Source of the DNA: Dokdonella_A ginsengisoli
GTDB lineage: Bacteria; Pseudomonadota; Gammaproteobacteria; Xanthomonadales; Rhodanobacteraceae
Assembly: GCF_042652785.1 (NCBI RefSeq)
Contig: NZ_JBHSHD010000005.1
Span: 186,001-250,000, forward strand
Direction of reading: 5' to 3'
Length of the DNA: 64,000 nt
Shown here: piece after piece, positions 28,037 through 37,587 of the stretch
Position numbering within the stretch: the first letter of the stretch is position 1
Layout: the number at the start of each line of letters is the position of its first letter
Position numbers and translations under genes: made by a program
Notes under the pieces: generated by a model
Database searches by the model: none
The model's input: only the letters and a program-made list of their open reading frames with translations
Told to the model about the DNA's origin: nothing

Positions 28037-30216
28037 CGCTCGATCCGCAGCTTCACCGCTTGCGCCGCGCCGCCGCCCGGCGGCGCCTGGCGATCGTCGC
28101 AGCGGGTGCGCTGCCGCTCGCCGTCGCGACGGTCGCGCTCGCGGCGCGCCTCGCCGGCACGTCCGCTGCGATCGTCGTCGCCGCCGTCGCGCTCGCCGTC
28201 GTTGTTGCAATCGCCTGGCGTGCCTGGCGCGGTGTCGACGACGCCTGGCTGGCGCGCCGCCTCGACGCGGCCGAGCCGCAGCTCGACGACAGTTCGGCGC
28301 TGCTGTTTCGCGACGCGGCCGCGCTGTCGGCGCTGCAGCGTCTGCAGCGCGAGCGCGTGCTCTCGCGTCTGGCCGCGTCCGCGGCCGATCCGCGTCCGGC
28401 GTGGCCGCGCTCGCCGCTGCTGGCCTCGGCCGCGCTCGCCATCGTGCTGCTGCTCGCGACGCTCGCCTGGCGACCGCAGGGAACCGGCCGCGACGCGGCG
28501 CAGCCTGAAGCGGGAGCGCGCAGCGGCGACGCGACCGCGCTGGCGCAGGTGCGGCTCGACATCGAGGCGCCGGCCTACACCGGCGTCGCGCCGCGGGCGG
28601 AAGCCGCGCTCGACGCGAAGGCGCCGGAAGGATCGCGCCTGCGCTGGAGCCTGCGCTTCGATCCGCAACCGCAGGCCGCCGCGCTGGCCTTCCACGACGG
28701 CAGCCGCCTGGCCCTGGTCCGTGACGGCGCCGACTGGCGCGGCGAACGCGTGCTGGCGGCGTCGAGCCTGTACCGCATCGAGCTGCAAGGTGCGCCGCCG
28801 CCGGCCGACGACCGCCTGCACCGGCTCGACGCGATCGTCGATCGCGCGCCGGAGGTGCGCGTGCTCGAACCGGAAAAGACGCTGACCCTGCTCGAAGCAC
28901 GCCAGGACGTGTGGAACCTCGTCTTCGAAGCCGAGGACGACTACGGCATCGGCTCGGCCGAGCTGCAGGTCACGCTGGCCCAGGGCGGCGGCGAGAACGT
29001 CACGTTCAAGGAGCAGACGATCGCGCTGCAGGGCGAGGCCGTCGATGCCGACGCCGGCGCCCGGCATCGGCGCTTCCGCCACGGGCTGGATCTGGCTGCG
29101 CTGGGCATCGCGCAGGGCGACGACGTGATCGTGCGCCTGGTCGTCGGCGACAACCGCCAGCCGACGCCGAACACCACGCGCAGCGCGAGCTTCATCCTGC
29201 GCTGGCCGGCCGAGGCGTCCAGCGACAGCGCAGGGCTGGAGGGCATCGTGCAGAAGACGATGCCGGCGTACTTCCGCAGCCAGCGCCAGATCATCATCGA
29301 CAGCGAGGCGCTGCTGGCCGAGCGCGGCAAGCTCGACGACGACACGTTCCTGTCGCGCTCGGACGCGATCGGCGTCGACCAGAAGATCCTGCGTTTGCGC
29401 TACGGCCAGTTCCTCGGCGAGGAATCGGAAACCCATGCGCAGCACGCGCAGGCCGAGGAGCAGGCGGCGGCGTCCGCCGACGGACACGACGAGTCGCACG
29501 ACGAGCATGCTGGTGGCGACGAGCACGCGCACGGCGCCGCCGATCCGCACGCGCACGGCGCGCCGCAGGCGCCGGCGAAGTTCGGCGCCGAGGGCAACAC
29601 GCTGGCCGAGTACGGCCACGTGCACGACATCGCCGAAGCGGCGACCCTGCTCGACCCGGAAACGAAAGGGATACTGAAATCCGCGCTGGCCGAGATGTGG
29701 CAGGCCGAGCTGCATTTGCGCCAGGGACGGCCGGACGAGGCTTTGCCGTACGAACACCGCGCGCTCGAATTCATCAAGCAGGTGCAGCAGTCCACGCGCA
29801 TCTATCTCGCGCGCGTCGGCCTCGAGCTGCCGCCGCCGGACGAGGCGCGCCGCCTCAGCGGCGAGCGCAAGGGCGTCGAGGATCGCGTCGGTTCGCTGGC
29901 GGCGGCGACGGTCGACGATGCGGCGATCGCGTCGCTGTGGCGCGCGTTGTCCGCCGGCGGCGAGCCGGACTGGGACGCGTCGGTCGCCTGGCTGCGCGAG
30001 CGGGAGGCGAGCCTGCCCGACGCACTGGGCGTGCTCGCGGCGATCGATCGCGCGCGCCGCGATCCGGCCTGCGCGTCGTGCCGGGCCTCGTTGCGCGACC
30101 AGCTGTGGCCGCTGCTGCCGGTGCCGGCGACCGCCGGCGCGCCGCGCGCGGCACCGGACGCCGCCGGCCGCGCCTATCTGGATGCGCTGCGGCCGGAAGC
30201 GGGAGCCACGCGATGA
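28033..30216 (+). CDS. DUF4175-like membrane protein with a His/Asp-rich linker
   Basis: A 727-residue protein starting at a GTG that overlaps the preceding stop. Two N-terminal membrane helix regions (about 20-60 and 131-146) are followed by a large periplasmic part with VRLDIEAPAYTGVAP and EVRVLEPEKTLTLLEA, then a helical region (LRYGQFLGEESET). These agree with the DUF4175 type seen near MoxR clusters; the function is unknown. Residues about 466-511 are strikingly rich in His, Asp and Glu (for example SADGHDESHDEHAGGDEHAH), a likely metal-binding or flexible linker. The C-terminal region has a CxxC (CASCRASL). It overlaps the next gene by 4 bp. Confidence 0.75.
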   Translation: MTLDPQLHRLRRAAARRRLAIVAAGALPLAVATVALAARLAGTSAAIVVAAVALAVVVAIAWRAWRGVDDAWLARRLDAAEPQLDDSSALLFRDAAALSALQRLQRERVLSRLAASAADPRPAWPRSPLLASAALAIVLLLATLAWRPQGTGRDAAQPEAGARSGDATALAQVRLDIEAPAYTGVAPRAEAALDAKAPEGSRLRWSLRFDPQPQAAALAFHDGSRLALVRDGADWRGERVLAASSLYRIELQGAPPPADDRLHRLDAIVDRAPEVRVLEPEKTLTLLEARQDVWNLVFEAEDDYGIGSAELQVTLAQGGGENVTFKEQTIALQGEAVDADAGARHRRFRHGLDLAALGIAQGDDVIVRLVVGDNRQPTPNTTRSASFILRWPAEASSDSAGLEGIVQKTMPAYFRSQRQIIIDSEALLAERGKLDDDTFLSRSDAIGVDQKILRLRYGQFLGEESETHAQHAQAEEQAAASADGHDESHDEHAGGDEHAHGAADPHAHGAPQAPAKFGAEGNTLAEYGHVHDIAEAATLLDPETKGILKSALAEMWQAELHLRQGRPDEALPYEHRALEFIKQVQQSTRIYLARVGLELPPPDEARRLSGERKGVEDRVGSLAAATVDDAAIASLWRALSAGGEPDWDASVAWLREREASLPDALGVLAAIDRARRDPACASCRASLRDQLWPLLPVPATAGAPRAAPDAAGRAYLDALRPEAGATR

Positions 30217-31940
30217 ACCTGCCGCTGATCGCCGCCGTCGTGATCGCGCTCGCCGCGCTCGCCGGCATCGTGCGCAGCCGTCGCGCGCCGCGCCGTCGCC
30301 TCGCGCGCATCGGCTTGCAGATCCTCGCCGCCGCCGCGCTGTACGCCTGCCTGTTTCCGCCGCACACCCGCGAGGACTTCGCCGCGGACGAACTGGTCGT
30401 GCTGACGCCGGGCGCGACGGCGGCGCAGCTCGCCGCCCTGCCGCTCGCCGCGAAAGCGGTCGCGCTGCCCGGCGTCGCCGCCGACGCGGCGGTCGAGCGC
30501 GTTCCCGATCTGGGCACAGCGCTGCGCCGCCACGCGCAGGCGCAGCGCCTGCGCATCGTCGGCGGCGGCCTGCCGCAGCGCGATCGTGACGCTGCGCGCG
30601 GGCGGGTGGTCGAATTCGACGCGGCGCCGTTGCCCGGCGGCGTGGTCGAGCTGGACGCGCCGGTGTCGGTGCCGGTCGGCGGCGTCTTCCGCGTCGACGG
30701 CCGCGTCGACGGCGTGCCGGACGCGCGCGTCGAGCTGCGCGATCCGTCCGGTGCGGTCGTCGCTGCGCAGGCGCCGGACGCGCAGGGGCGCTTCTCGCTG
30801 CAGGCCGTGGCGAAAGGCGAGGGCGTGGCGCGCTTCGCGCTGAATGTGCTCGGCGCCGACGGCGCGCGCGTCGATTCGCTCGCCGTGCCGCTGGCCGCGC
30901 GCGCCGGCGCGCCGCTGAAGATCCTGCTGCTCGCCGGCGCACCGGATCCGGAGCTGAAATACCTGCGCCGCTGGGCCGCCGATGCCGGCCTCGCGCTCGA
31001 CAGCCGCCTGGCGCTGAGCGACGGCGTCGCGCTGACCGAAGGCGCGCCCGCGCTCGACGCGCAGGCGCTGCAGTCGGTCGATCTCGCCGTGCTCGACGAG
31101 CGCTCGTGGGCAGCGCTCGATGCGCAAGGCAGGCAGGTGCTGATCGACGCCGTGCGCGGCGGCCTCGGACTGCTGCTGCGCGTGACCGGACCGATCGCCG
31201 AACCGGTCGCCGCGCAATGGGCCGAGCTGGGCTATCGCGTGACGCCGTCCGAACCCGGTGCCGCGGTCAGGCTCGACCGCATGCTCGGCCTGGGTGATGC
31301 CGCTCCCGCGCTGGCGCGTCGCGCGCTGACCGTCGACGCGCCCGACGCGGCGCCGTTGCTGCGCGCCGACGACGGTTCGCCGCTGGCCTGGTCGCGCAAT
31401 CTCGGCCGCGGCCGCGTGGCCTTGTGGCTGCTCGCCGACAGCTACCGGCTCGGCCTGGCCGGCGCCGCGTCCGCGTTCGGCACGCTGTGGAGCGAGGCAA
31501 CCGCGACCGTCGCGCGTGCGCGCGGCGAGACGCCGCCGTCGCTGCCGGGCGAGGCGCGCGTCGACGAACGTGCGACGTTCTGTGCGGTCGCGCCGGACGC
31601 CGCGGTCGAGACCGAAACTGGCGCGCGTTCGGAACTGCTCGTCGACGCCGGCGGCTGCGCCGCCTACTGGCCCGAGGCGCCGGGCTGGCACGTGCTGTCC
31701 AGCGGCGGCCAGCGCTGGCCGTTCCACGTGCGTGCGCGCGACGAGGCGCCCGCGCTCGCCGCCGGCCTGACGCAGCGGGCGACGCGCGCCCTGCTCGTCG
31801 CGCCGTCGTCCTCCGCAGACGCGCAGACGCGCAGCCTGCCGCTGCCGCGCTGGCCGTTCTTCCTCGCCTGGCTCGCGCTGGCCGCGCTGCTGTGGTGGTT
31901 CGAGCGCGACACGACGGGAAGCCCGCCGCGCTCCGCGTGA
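30213..31940 (+). CDS. Membrane protein of the MoxR block, unknown function
   Basis: A 575-residue protein beginning at an ATG that overlaps the previous stop. Residues 1-18 and 30-46 are N-terminal membrane helices, and a C-terminal helix is near 545-563 (FFLAWLALAALLWWFERD). The middle, presumably periplasmic, contains a beta-sandwich-like segment (GVFRVDGRVDGVPDARVELR, GRFSLQAVAKGEGVARF), then a glutamine-amidotransferase-like alpha/beta region (LKILLLAGAPDPELKYLRRW) seen in some Bat-type membrane proteins. It ends the five-gene MoxR operon. Confidence 0.7.
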   Translation: MNLPLIAAVVIALAALAGIVRSRRAPRRRLARIGLQILAAAALYACLFPPHTREDFAADELVVLTPGATAAQLAALPLAAKAVALPGVAADAAVERVPDLGTALRRHAQAQRLRIVGGGLPQRDRDAARGRVVEFDAAPLPGGVVELDAPVSVPVGGVFRVDGRVDGVPDARVELRDPSGAVVAAQAPDAQGRFSLQAVAKGEGVARFALNVLGADGARVDSLAVPLAARAGAPLKILLLAGAPDPELKYLRRWAADAGLALDSRLALSDGVALTEGAPALDAQALQSVDLAVLDERSWAALDAQGRQVLIDAVRGGLGLLLRVTGPIAEPVAAQWAELGYRVTPSEPGAAVRLDRMLGLGDAAPALARRALTVDAPDAAPLLRADDGSPLAWSRNLGRGRVALWLLADSYRLGLAGAASAFGTLWSEATATVARARGETPPSLPGEARVDERATFCAVAPDAAVETETGARSELLVDAGGCAAYWPEAPGWHVLSSGGQRWPFHVRARDEAPALAAGLTQRATRALLVAPSSSADAQTRSLPLPRWPFFLAWLALAALLWWFERDTTGSPPRSA

Positions 31941-32077
31941 GGCGGACGCATCCGTTCGCGCACGCTGTACGCGCAGGACGGCCGTGTCCAGTCGGCGCCT
32001 CGGGATGACGATCCGCACATTGCCGCCTTGCGCACGAGGCGCTAGGGTCGCTCGATCCATACCCAGGGAGAGTTCCG

Positions 32078-33901
32078 ATGCGTCGTCTGCTGTTGGTCAG
32101 CGCGTGTGCGCTCGCGTTTGTTTCGATTGCGGCTCCGTTCGTTTCCGCCAAGGACGCCGCGCCGCCGGCGAAGTCCGCCGCGGCTGTGCGCACGGCGCCG
32201 GACTGGGTCAAGCGCAGCAACGATCTGGCGCAGCCGCTGCTGAAGGCGCAGGCCGAGTTCGCGCCCGAGTTCGCGTCGTTCTTCGGCCTGCCCGGCTACG
32301 ACGACCGCGTCGCCGACCTCGGTCCGAACGCCGGTGAGCGGCAGCGCACCGCGCTGCGCAGCGCGAAGGACACGCTGCAGAAGGACCTGAAGACCGAAGA
32401 GAACCCGAACGTCCGCCAGGACATCGACATCATGCTCGGCGCGGCCGACCGGCAGATCGAAGGCAGCGAGCTGAACGAGAAGTTCCTGCTGCCGTTCACC
32501 GACGTCGGCCAGCTGGTGTTCCAGGGCGAGCAGGCCCTGTTGCAGGACCAGACCGATCCGGCGCGCCGCGCCAAGGCGCTGGACCGCCTGCAGCGTTACG
32601 TCGGCCTCACGCCGGGCAGCACGTCGATCGCGACGCTGGCGCGCCAGCGCTACGAGGAGAAGCTCAGCAATCCGGCGCTGCTCAAGCCGACCAGGCTCGA
32701 GGTCGAGCAGGCGCTGCGCAACGTCGACACCTACGCGGCCGGCATCCGCAAGCTGTTCGAGAAATACAAGATCGAAGGCGGCGACGCCGCGCTCGCCGCG
32801 GTCGACCAGCAGTTCCGCGAGTACGCCGACTGGATGCGCAAGGAAGTGCTGCCGAATGCGCGCAGCGACACGCGCCTGCCGCCGGAGCTGTATGCGTTCC
32901 AGCTCAAGCAGGTCGGCATCGACATCGCGCCCGAACAGCTGATCCAGCGCGCGCAGCTGGAATTCATGGAAACGCGCAACGCGATGCAGCAGCTCGCGCC
33001 GCTGGTGGCCAAGGCCAAGGGCATTCAGGCCACCGATTACCGCGAGGTGATCCGCGCGCTGAAGAAGAAGCAGCTCGACAAGAACTCGATCGAGGGCTAC
33101 TACCGCAACACGGTGATGCCGGAGCTGGAGAAGCAGATCGCCGCGAACAAGGTCGTCGACCTGCCGCAGCGGCCGATGGTGATGCGCCTGGCGTCCGAAG
33201 CCGAATCGGCCGCGCAGCCGGCGCCGCACTTCCTGCCGGCGCCGCTGATCGGCAACACCGGCCAGCAGGGCCAGTTCGTGCTGCCGCTGGGCAATCCGGC
33301 CTCGGCCGGCAAGGACGGCAAGAGCGCTGCCTACGACGACTTCACCTACGAGGCCGGCGCGTGGACCTTGACCGCGCACGAGGGCCGGCCGGGCCACGAG
33401 CTGCAGTTCACCGCGATGGTCGAGCGCGGCATCTCGCTGGCACGCACGCTGTTCGCGTTCAACAGCGTCAACGTCGAGGGCTGGGCGCTGTACGCCGAGG
33501 CCGAGATGGTTCCGTACGAGCCGCTCGACGGCCAGCTGATCGCGCTGCAGCTGCGCCTGCTGCGCGCGGCGCGCGCGATGCTCGATCCCATGCTCAACCT
33601 CGGCCTGACCGACCGCGAGCGTGCCGGCCAGGTGCTGACCGAGGACGTCATGCTGTCCGAGCCGATGGCGCGGCAGGAGCTGGACCGCTACACGTTCAAC
33701 ATGCCCGGCCAGGCCGGCAGCTACTTCTATGGCTACAGCCGGATCCTGGAGCTGCGCATGGAAACGGAGCTGGCGCTGGGCAAGCAGTTCGACCGCCTGG
33801 CCTACAACAACTTCCTGCTCGACCAGGGCCTGCTGCCGCCCGACCAGCTGGCCAAGGCCGTGCGCGAGCAGTTCGTGCCGCAGGCGCGCGCGCGCAAGTA
33901 G
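32078..33901 (+). CDS. Exported DUF885 family protein, putative metallopeptidase
   Basis: A 607-residue protein with a Sec signal (MRRLLLVSACALAFVSIAA, cleaved near VSA|KDA). The DUF885 signature HEGRPGHE is at residues 434-441 (LTAHEGRPGHELQF), with EGWALYAEAEM about 30 residues later; this resembles an HExxH-like site with a glutamate ligand. DUF885 proteins are predicted zinc peptidases or hydrolases, but few have been tested. The start ATG follows GGGAGAG. It stands alone, followed by a strong hairpin and the glycosyltransferase gene. Confidence 0.85.
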   Translation: MRRLLLVSACALAFVSIAAPFVSAKDAAPPAKSAAAVRTAPDWVKRSNDLAQPLLKAQAEFAPEFASFFGLPGYDDRVADLGPNAGERQRTALRSAKDTLQKDLKTEENPNVRQDIDIMLGAADRQIEGSELNEKFLLPFTDVGQLVFQGEQALLQDQTDPARRAKALDRLQRYVGLTPGSTSIATLARQRYEEKLSNPALLKPTRLEVEQALRNVDTYAAGIRKLFEKYKIEGGDAALAAVDQQFREYADWMRKEVLPNARSDTRLPPELYAFQLKQVGIDIAPEQLIQRAQLEFMETRNAMQQLAPLVAKAKGIQATDYREVIRALKKKQLDKNSIEGYYRNTVMPELEKQIAANKVVDLPQRPMVMRLASEAESAAQPAPHFLPAPLIGNTGQQGQFVLPLGNPASAGKDGKSAAYDDFTYEAGAWTLTAHEGRPGHELQFTAMVERGISLARTLFAFNSVNVEGWALYAEAEMVPYEPLDGQLIALQLRLLRAARAMLDPMLNLGLTDRERAGQVLTEDVMLSEPMARQELDRYTFNMPGQAGSYFYGYSRILELRMETELALGKQFDRLAYNNFLLDQGLLPPDQLAKAVREQFVPQARARK

Positions 33902-33912
33902 GCGCGCAGCGG

Positions 33913-33937
33913 GGTCCGGACCGGGAAGGTCCGGACC
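33913..33937. other. GGTCCGGACC hairpin after the DUF885 gene
   Basis: GGTCCGGACC occurs twice around a 5-nt GGGAA loop. Each copy is itself palindromic, and together they make a 10-bp stem 12 bp beyond the stop. No T-run follows, so it is a weak terminator candidate. Confidence 0.5.
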
Positions 33938-34021
33938 TGTCCTGGGCCGCGCGCGACGATTGCGCGCGGTCGTGCGTCTTCGCCCTCGACGACGGAAATC
34001 GCGGTCGAGGAAGGGAAGCGC

Positions 34022-35824
34022 ATGCAGTCTCCTGCGGAATCCGCAGCGGCTCCGGGGCAGGAAGGCCCGGACGATCCGCGCTGGCCGGCGATGCTTTACG
34101 GCCTGATCGCGCTGGCGGCGGTCGCGTTCGCCTTCGTCGGCCTGTCGACCAGCAGCTACTGGATCGACGAACTGTTCACCGCGTACCTGATCGACCCGGG
34201 CGCCGATCTGGCGCAGCGGATGCAGCGCATCCTGCGCGACGTGCATCCTCCGCTGTACTACCTCGCACTGCACGGCTGGGCCGACGTGTTCGGCCGCTCG
34301 GAGGCGGCGCTGCGCGCGTTCAGCGCGTTGTGCGCGAGCACGGCGCTGCTGGTCTTCGCCGCCGGCATGCGCCGCGTGGCGCGGCCGGCCGCGATCGCCT
34401 TCGCCTGCGCCGTCGCGGCGACCTCCACGTTCTGGTTCGAGCAGGCGCAGAACGCGCGCAACTACACCTGGCTGATGCTGCTGACCTCGGCCCTGCTCGC
34501 CGCCGCGCTGCAGCTGCGCCGGCGCGTGCGCGAGGCGGCGGGATTTCCGTTCGCCACCTGGCTGCTGCTGAGCCTGCTCGGCGCGGCGGCCAGCCTGAGC
34601 CATTCGTACCTGCTGCTCGGCACCGGCATGCTGCTGCTGTACCTGATCGCGACCTTGCCGGACCTGCGCCTTCGCGCGGCGCTGGCGCTGTCGGGCGCGG
34701 CGATCCTAGGTGCGTACCTGGTCTTCGCGTGGTTCCAGCTGCACGCGATGGAGCGCGATTTCTCGGCCGACTGGTTCCGCAGCGACCTGCGCTTCATCGG
34801 CCAGCATCTGCTGCGTGCGCTGGGCGCCGGCCTGAGCCATCCGGCCGCCGTCGTCGTCGCCGCGCTGCTGGTCGCGCTGGCCTGGCGGCGTGCGCGCCGC
34901 AGCGCCGACGGACCGCGTCGCGCCGCGGACGATGCGGACTGGGCCGCCGGCTTGGCCGCCTTCGTGATCGTCGGCGGTATCGCCGGCGGGGTGGCGGTGA
35001 CCCAGCTGTTCGCGCCGTCGTTCTCGTTCCGCAACGTGCTGACCTTCGCGCCGTTCGGCTGGCTGCTGCTGGCGCGGCTGTACGACGCGGCCGGTCCGCG
35101 CGCGTCGACGCGGCGCGGCGCGGTCGCGGCGGTGCTGATCGCGCTGGTGCTGGCGGCGCAGCAGATCGCGCTCGCGCCGGGGCGGTTCCTGCAGCGCAAC
35201 GAGCCGTGGCGCGCGTCGGCCGGGGACGTGCTCGCGCAGACGTCCTGCAGCGGCGCGATACCGGCGGTGGTGATGGCAGAAGCCTACAGCGGCCAGGAGG
35301 CCGACCTGCGCATGCTGGCCGAGCGCCACTACCACGGCTACTACGTGCCGCAGCGGCGCGTGGAGGCGTTCACGCCGGCGGAACTGCTGCGCCGCTACGA
35401 GACGGGCGACGCCGCAGGCGGCTGTCCGCTGCTCGCCTGGGGCGTGCGCGGTCTCGGCGAGCAGCGCGCCGTGACCCTGGCGATGGCCCTGGCGAACCGG
35501 CCCGTCGCGCGCGCGCACGGCGTCGCGGTGCACGAGTTCCCGCAGTACCTGCTGCGCGGGCTGTCGTGGCGTAAGCGGCTGGAAGGCTTCGTGTTCGTGC
35601 TGGCCGGAAAGGAAACGCTCGAGTCGTCCACGCAGGACCGCATCGCGGTGACGCGCGTCGACGAGCCTTCGCCGCCCGACACGGCGACGTTCCTGATCCG
35701 CACCTGGCACGACGGCAAGCCGATGCGCGAGGAGCGCGCGGTGGTGCCGCTGGCCGCGCTGAACTCGGCGCCGCTGCGCGACTGGCGCCAGGCCGCGGCG
35801 GCGGTCGACGGCTCCGCGCGCTGA
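34022..35824 (+). CDS. Glycosyltransferase family 39-like membrane protein
   Basis: A 600-residue inner-membrane protein with about ten hydrophobic helices in its first 420 residues, then a soluble C-terminal part. The early loop SSYWIDELFTAYLI, with the acidic pair expected for polyprenyl-phosphate-sugar transferases, and DVHPPLYYLALHGW are the best family signatures; QNARNYTWLMLL also fits. Such enzymes transfer a sugar from a lipid-phosphate donor in the periplasm; the acceptor is unknown. There is no clear operon partner, and the convergent PQQ-type gene ends 29 bp away. Confidence 0.8.
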   Translation: MQSPAESAAAPGQEGPDDPRWPAMLYGLIALAAVAFAFVGLSTSSYWIDELFTAYLIDPGADLAQRMQRILRDVHPPLYYLALHGWADVFGRSEAALRAFSALCASTALLVFAAGMRRVARPAAIAFACAVAATSTFWFEQAQNARNYTWLMLLTSALLAAALQLRRRVREAAGFPFATWLLLSLLGAAASLSHSYLLLGTGMLLLYLIATLPDLRLRAALALSGAAILGAYLVFAWFQLHAMERDFSADWFRSDLRFIGQHLLRALGAGLSHPAAVVVAALLVALAWRRARRSADGPRRAADDADWAAGLAAFVIVGGIAGGVAVTQLFAPSFSFRNVLTFAPFGWLLLARLYDAAGPRASTRRGAVAAVLIALVLAAQQIALAPGRFLQRNEPWRASAGDVLAQTSCSGAIPAVVMAEAYSGQEADLRMLAERHYHGYYVPQRRVEAFTPAELLRRYETGDAAGGCPLLAWGVRGLGEQRAVTLAMALANRPVARAHGVAVHEFPQYLLRGLSWRKRLEGFVFVLAGKETLESSTQDRIAVTRVDEPSPPDTATFLIRTWHDGKPMREERAVVPLAALNSAPLRDWRQAAAAVDGSAR

Positions 35825-35853
35825 TCGCGGACCGCGCGATCAGAGCTGCGCGA

Positions 35854-37479
35854 TCAGGGCTGCGACGCGGATTCGGCGGGCGCCGCGTCGAGGCCGAGCA
35901 CGACGATCTTGGCGTTGACCTTCGGCGTCGGCCAGATCGGCGAAGTCATGCCGGCGGCGACGGCGATGCGCTGGCCGCGGCCGGTGTCGTAGCTGATCAC
36001 GCCGCCGCCGACCGCGCCGCCCAGATCCTGCGACCACAGCTTCTTGCCGCTGGCGGCGTCGAGCGCGTACAGGTTGCCGCCCATGTCGCCGAAGAACAGC
36101 AGGCCGCCCGAGGTCGGCGTGGTGCCGCCGAGCAGCGGGAACGGCGCCTTGAACTGCCAGCGGCGCTTGCCGCTGTCGGCGTCGCTGGCGGTCATCCAGC
36201 CGGCCCACTTCTGCGCGTCGTCCATCTGGCCGAAACCGTCGGGCGAACCGCTCCACGGCTTGCCCGACGGAGCGTTCGCCAGCGTCTGCGGCGCATCGGC
36301 CTCGACGCGCACCGTGGCGCACCAGTCGACCTGGCCGGTGAACAGCAGGTTGTGCTCCGGATCGTAGGCCGGGCCGTTCCACTCGGCGCCGCCCTGCGTG
36401 CCCGGACAGAAGCGCGTGCCCTGCGGCGTGAACGGCGAGTCGGTGTTGAACACGCGCGTCATCGGCTTGCGGTAGAGCGTCTTGCCGCTGCCCAGGTCGA
36501 TCGCGTAGAGGTGGCCGTCCTTCGGCGTGACCGCCATCAGCTTGCGGCCGGCCTTGCTGGTGATCAGCGCCGGCGGCGCCGACACGTCCCAGTCGTGGAC
36601 GTCGCGCGGAACCAGCTGGAAATGCCGCTGGTAGGCGCCGGTCTTCGCGTCGAGCACGACGACCGAGCCGCTGTAGAGATTGGCGCCGCCGCGCGCCGCG
36701 CCGACGAAATCCGGCGCCGGGTTGCCGGCCGGCACGTAGAGCAGGCCGTTGATCGCGTCCAGCGAGTACGAGGTCCAGTTGGCACCGCCGCTGATCGGAA
36801 AGCCGGCTTCGTTCTTCCACGTCGCGGCGACGTCGTCGGCGGCCGCCGGCGCGGACGGTCCGCGCGCGAAGTCGCCGGCTTCCTTGGGCACCAGGTAGAA
36901 CTCCCACACGATGCGGCCGTCCTTCGCGTCGAGCGCGTAGATGCGGCCCTTGACGCCCTTGTTGTCGCCGCCGGCGTTGCCGACGAAGACCAGGCCGTCC
37001 CAGGCGATCGGGGCGGCCGGCACCGATTCGCCCCGGGCGGCGTCGGCGATCGTGGTGGCCCACAGGCGCTTGCCGGTGCGCGCCTCGTAGGCGAGCACGC
37101 GGCCGTCGGCGCTGCCGCGGAACACGCGGCCGTCGGCCCAGGCCAGGCCGCGATTGACCTTCAGCGCGCCGGACTCGAAGACCTCGTGCGCGCGCCAGTT
37201 CTCCTTGCAGGTGTCCGGATCGATCGAGAACGTGTCCTGCTCGGTGGTGCCCAGCAGCGCGCCGTCGACCTGGATCAGGCCGCTCTGGAAACTGACCTGC
37301 TGGCCGGTGTCGTATTCGCACAGCGTCTTCAGGCCGCCCACGTTCTTCGCGTCGATCGCGTCGAGCACGACGTAGCGCTCCGAACTGGGCGTGCGGTTGT
37401 AGCTCGGCCAGTCGGTGGCGGCGTGCGCCGCGGCGGCCGACAGGGCGGTTGCGGTGGCGATCGCGAGGTGGCGCAGCAT
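35854..37479 (-). CDS. Exported PQQ-type beta-propeller (quinoprotein-like) protein
   Basis: A 541-residue protein starting at the ATG at 37479 behind GGAGG, with a Sec signal (MLRHLAIATATALSAAAAHA). The rest is a repeated beta-propeller with PQQ-like sheets: GLVFVGNAGGDNKG, GRIYALDAKDGRIVWEF, LYALDAASGKKLWSQDLGG. DVHDWDVSAPPALI matches the region around the catalytic Asp of quinoprotein dehydrogenases. The adjacent Cys-Cys ring typical of PQQ alcohol dehydrogenases is missing, and there is no haem motif, so it may be a soluble dehydrogenase of another type or a binding protein. It lies 108 bp downstream of the LysR gene on the same strand. Confidence 0.75.
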   Translation of the reverse strand: MLRHLAIATATALSAAAAHAATDWPSYNRTPSSERYVVLDAIDAKNVGGLKTLCEYDTGQQVSFQSGLIQVDGALLGTTEQDTFSIDPDTCKENWRAHEVFESGALKVNRGLAWADGRVFRGSADGRVLAYEARTGKRLWATTIADAARGESVPAAPIAWDGLVFVGNAGGDNKGVKGRIYALDAKDGRIVWEFYLVPKEAGDFARGPSAPAAADDVAATWKNEAGFPISGGANWTSYSLDAINGLLYVPAGNPAPDFVGAARGGANLYSGSVVVLDAKTGAYQRHFQLVPRDVHDWDVSAPPALITSKAGRKLMAVTPKDGHLYAIDLGSGKTLYRKPMTRVFNTDSPFTPQGTRFCPGTQGGAEWNGPAYDPEHNLLFTGQVDWCATVRVEADAPQTLANAPSGKPWSGSPDGFGQMDDAQKWAGWMTASDADSGKRRWQFKAPFPLLGGTTPTSGGLLFFGDMGGNLYALDAASGKKLWSQDLGGAVGGGVISYDTGRGQRIAVAAGMTSPIWPTPKVNAKIVVLGLDAAPAESASQP

Positions 37480-37587
37480 GAAGGTCCTCCGGAAAGAGAA
37501 AACGGCCGCCGTCCGGCGACAACGCTCGATGGTATACCCGGCTCCGTTGCGCGAGTGCGCGATGGCGGGCCGCGGCGAGGCCACCGT

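Noticed and set aside
35854..37479. Classic PQQ alcohol dehydrogenase
   Set aside because: The adjacent Cys-Cys pair and haem motif are missing, so only a PQQ-type propeller is claimed.
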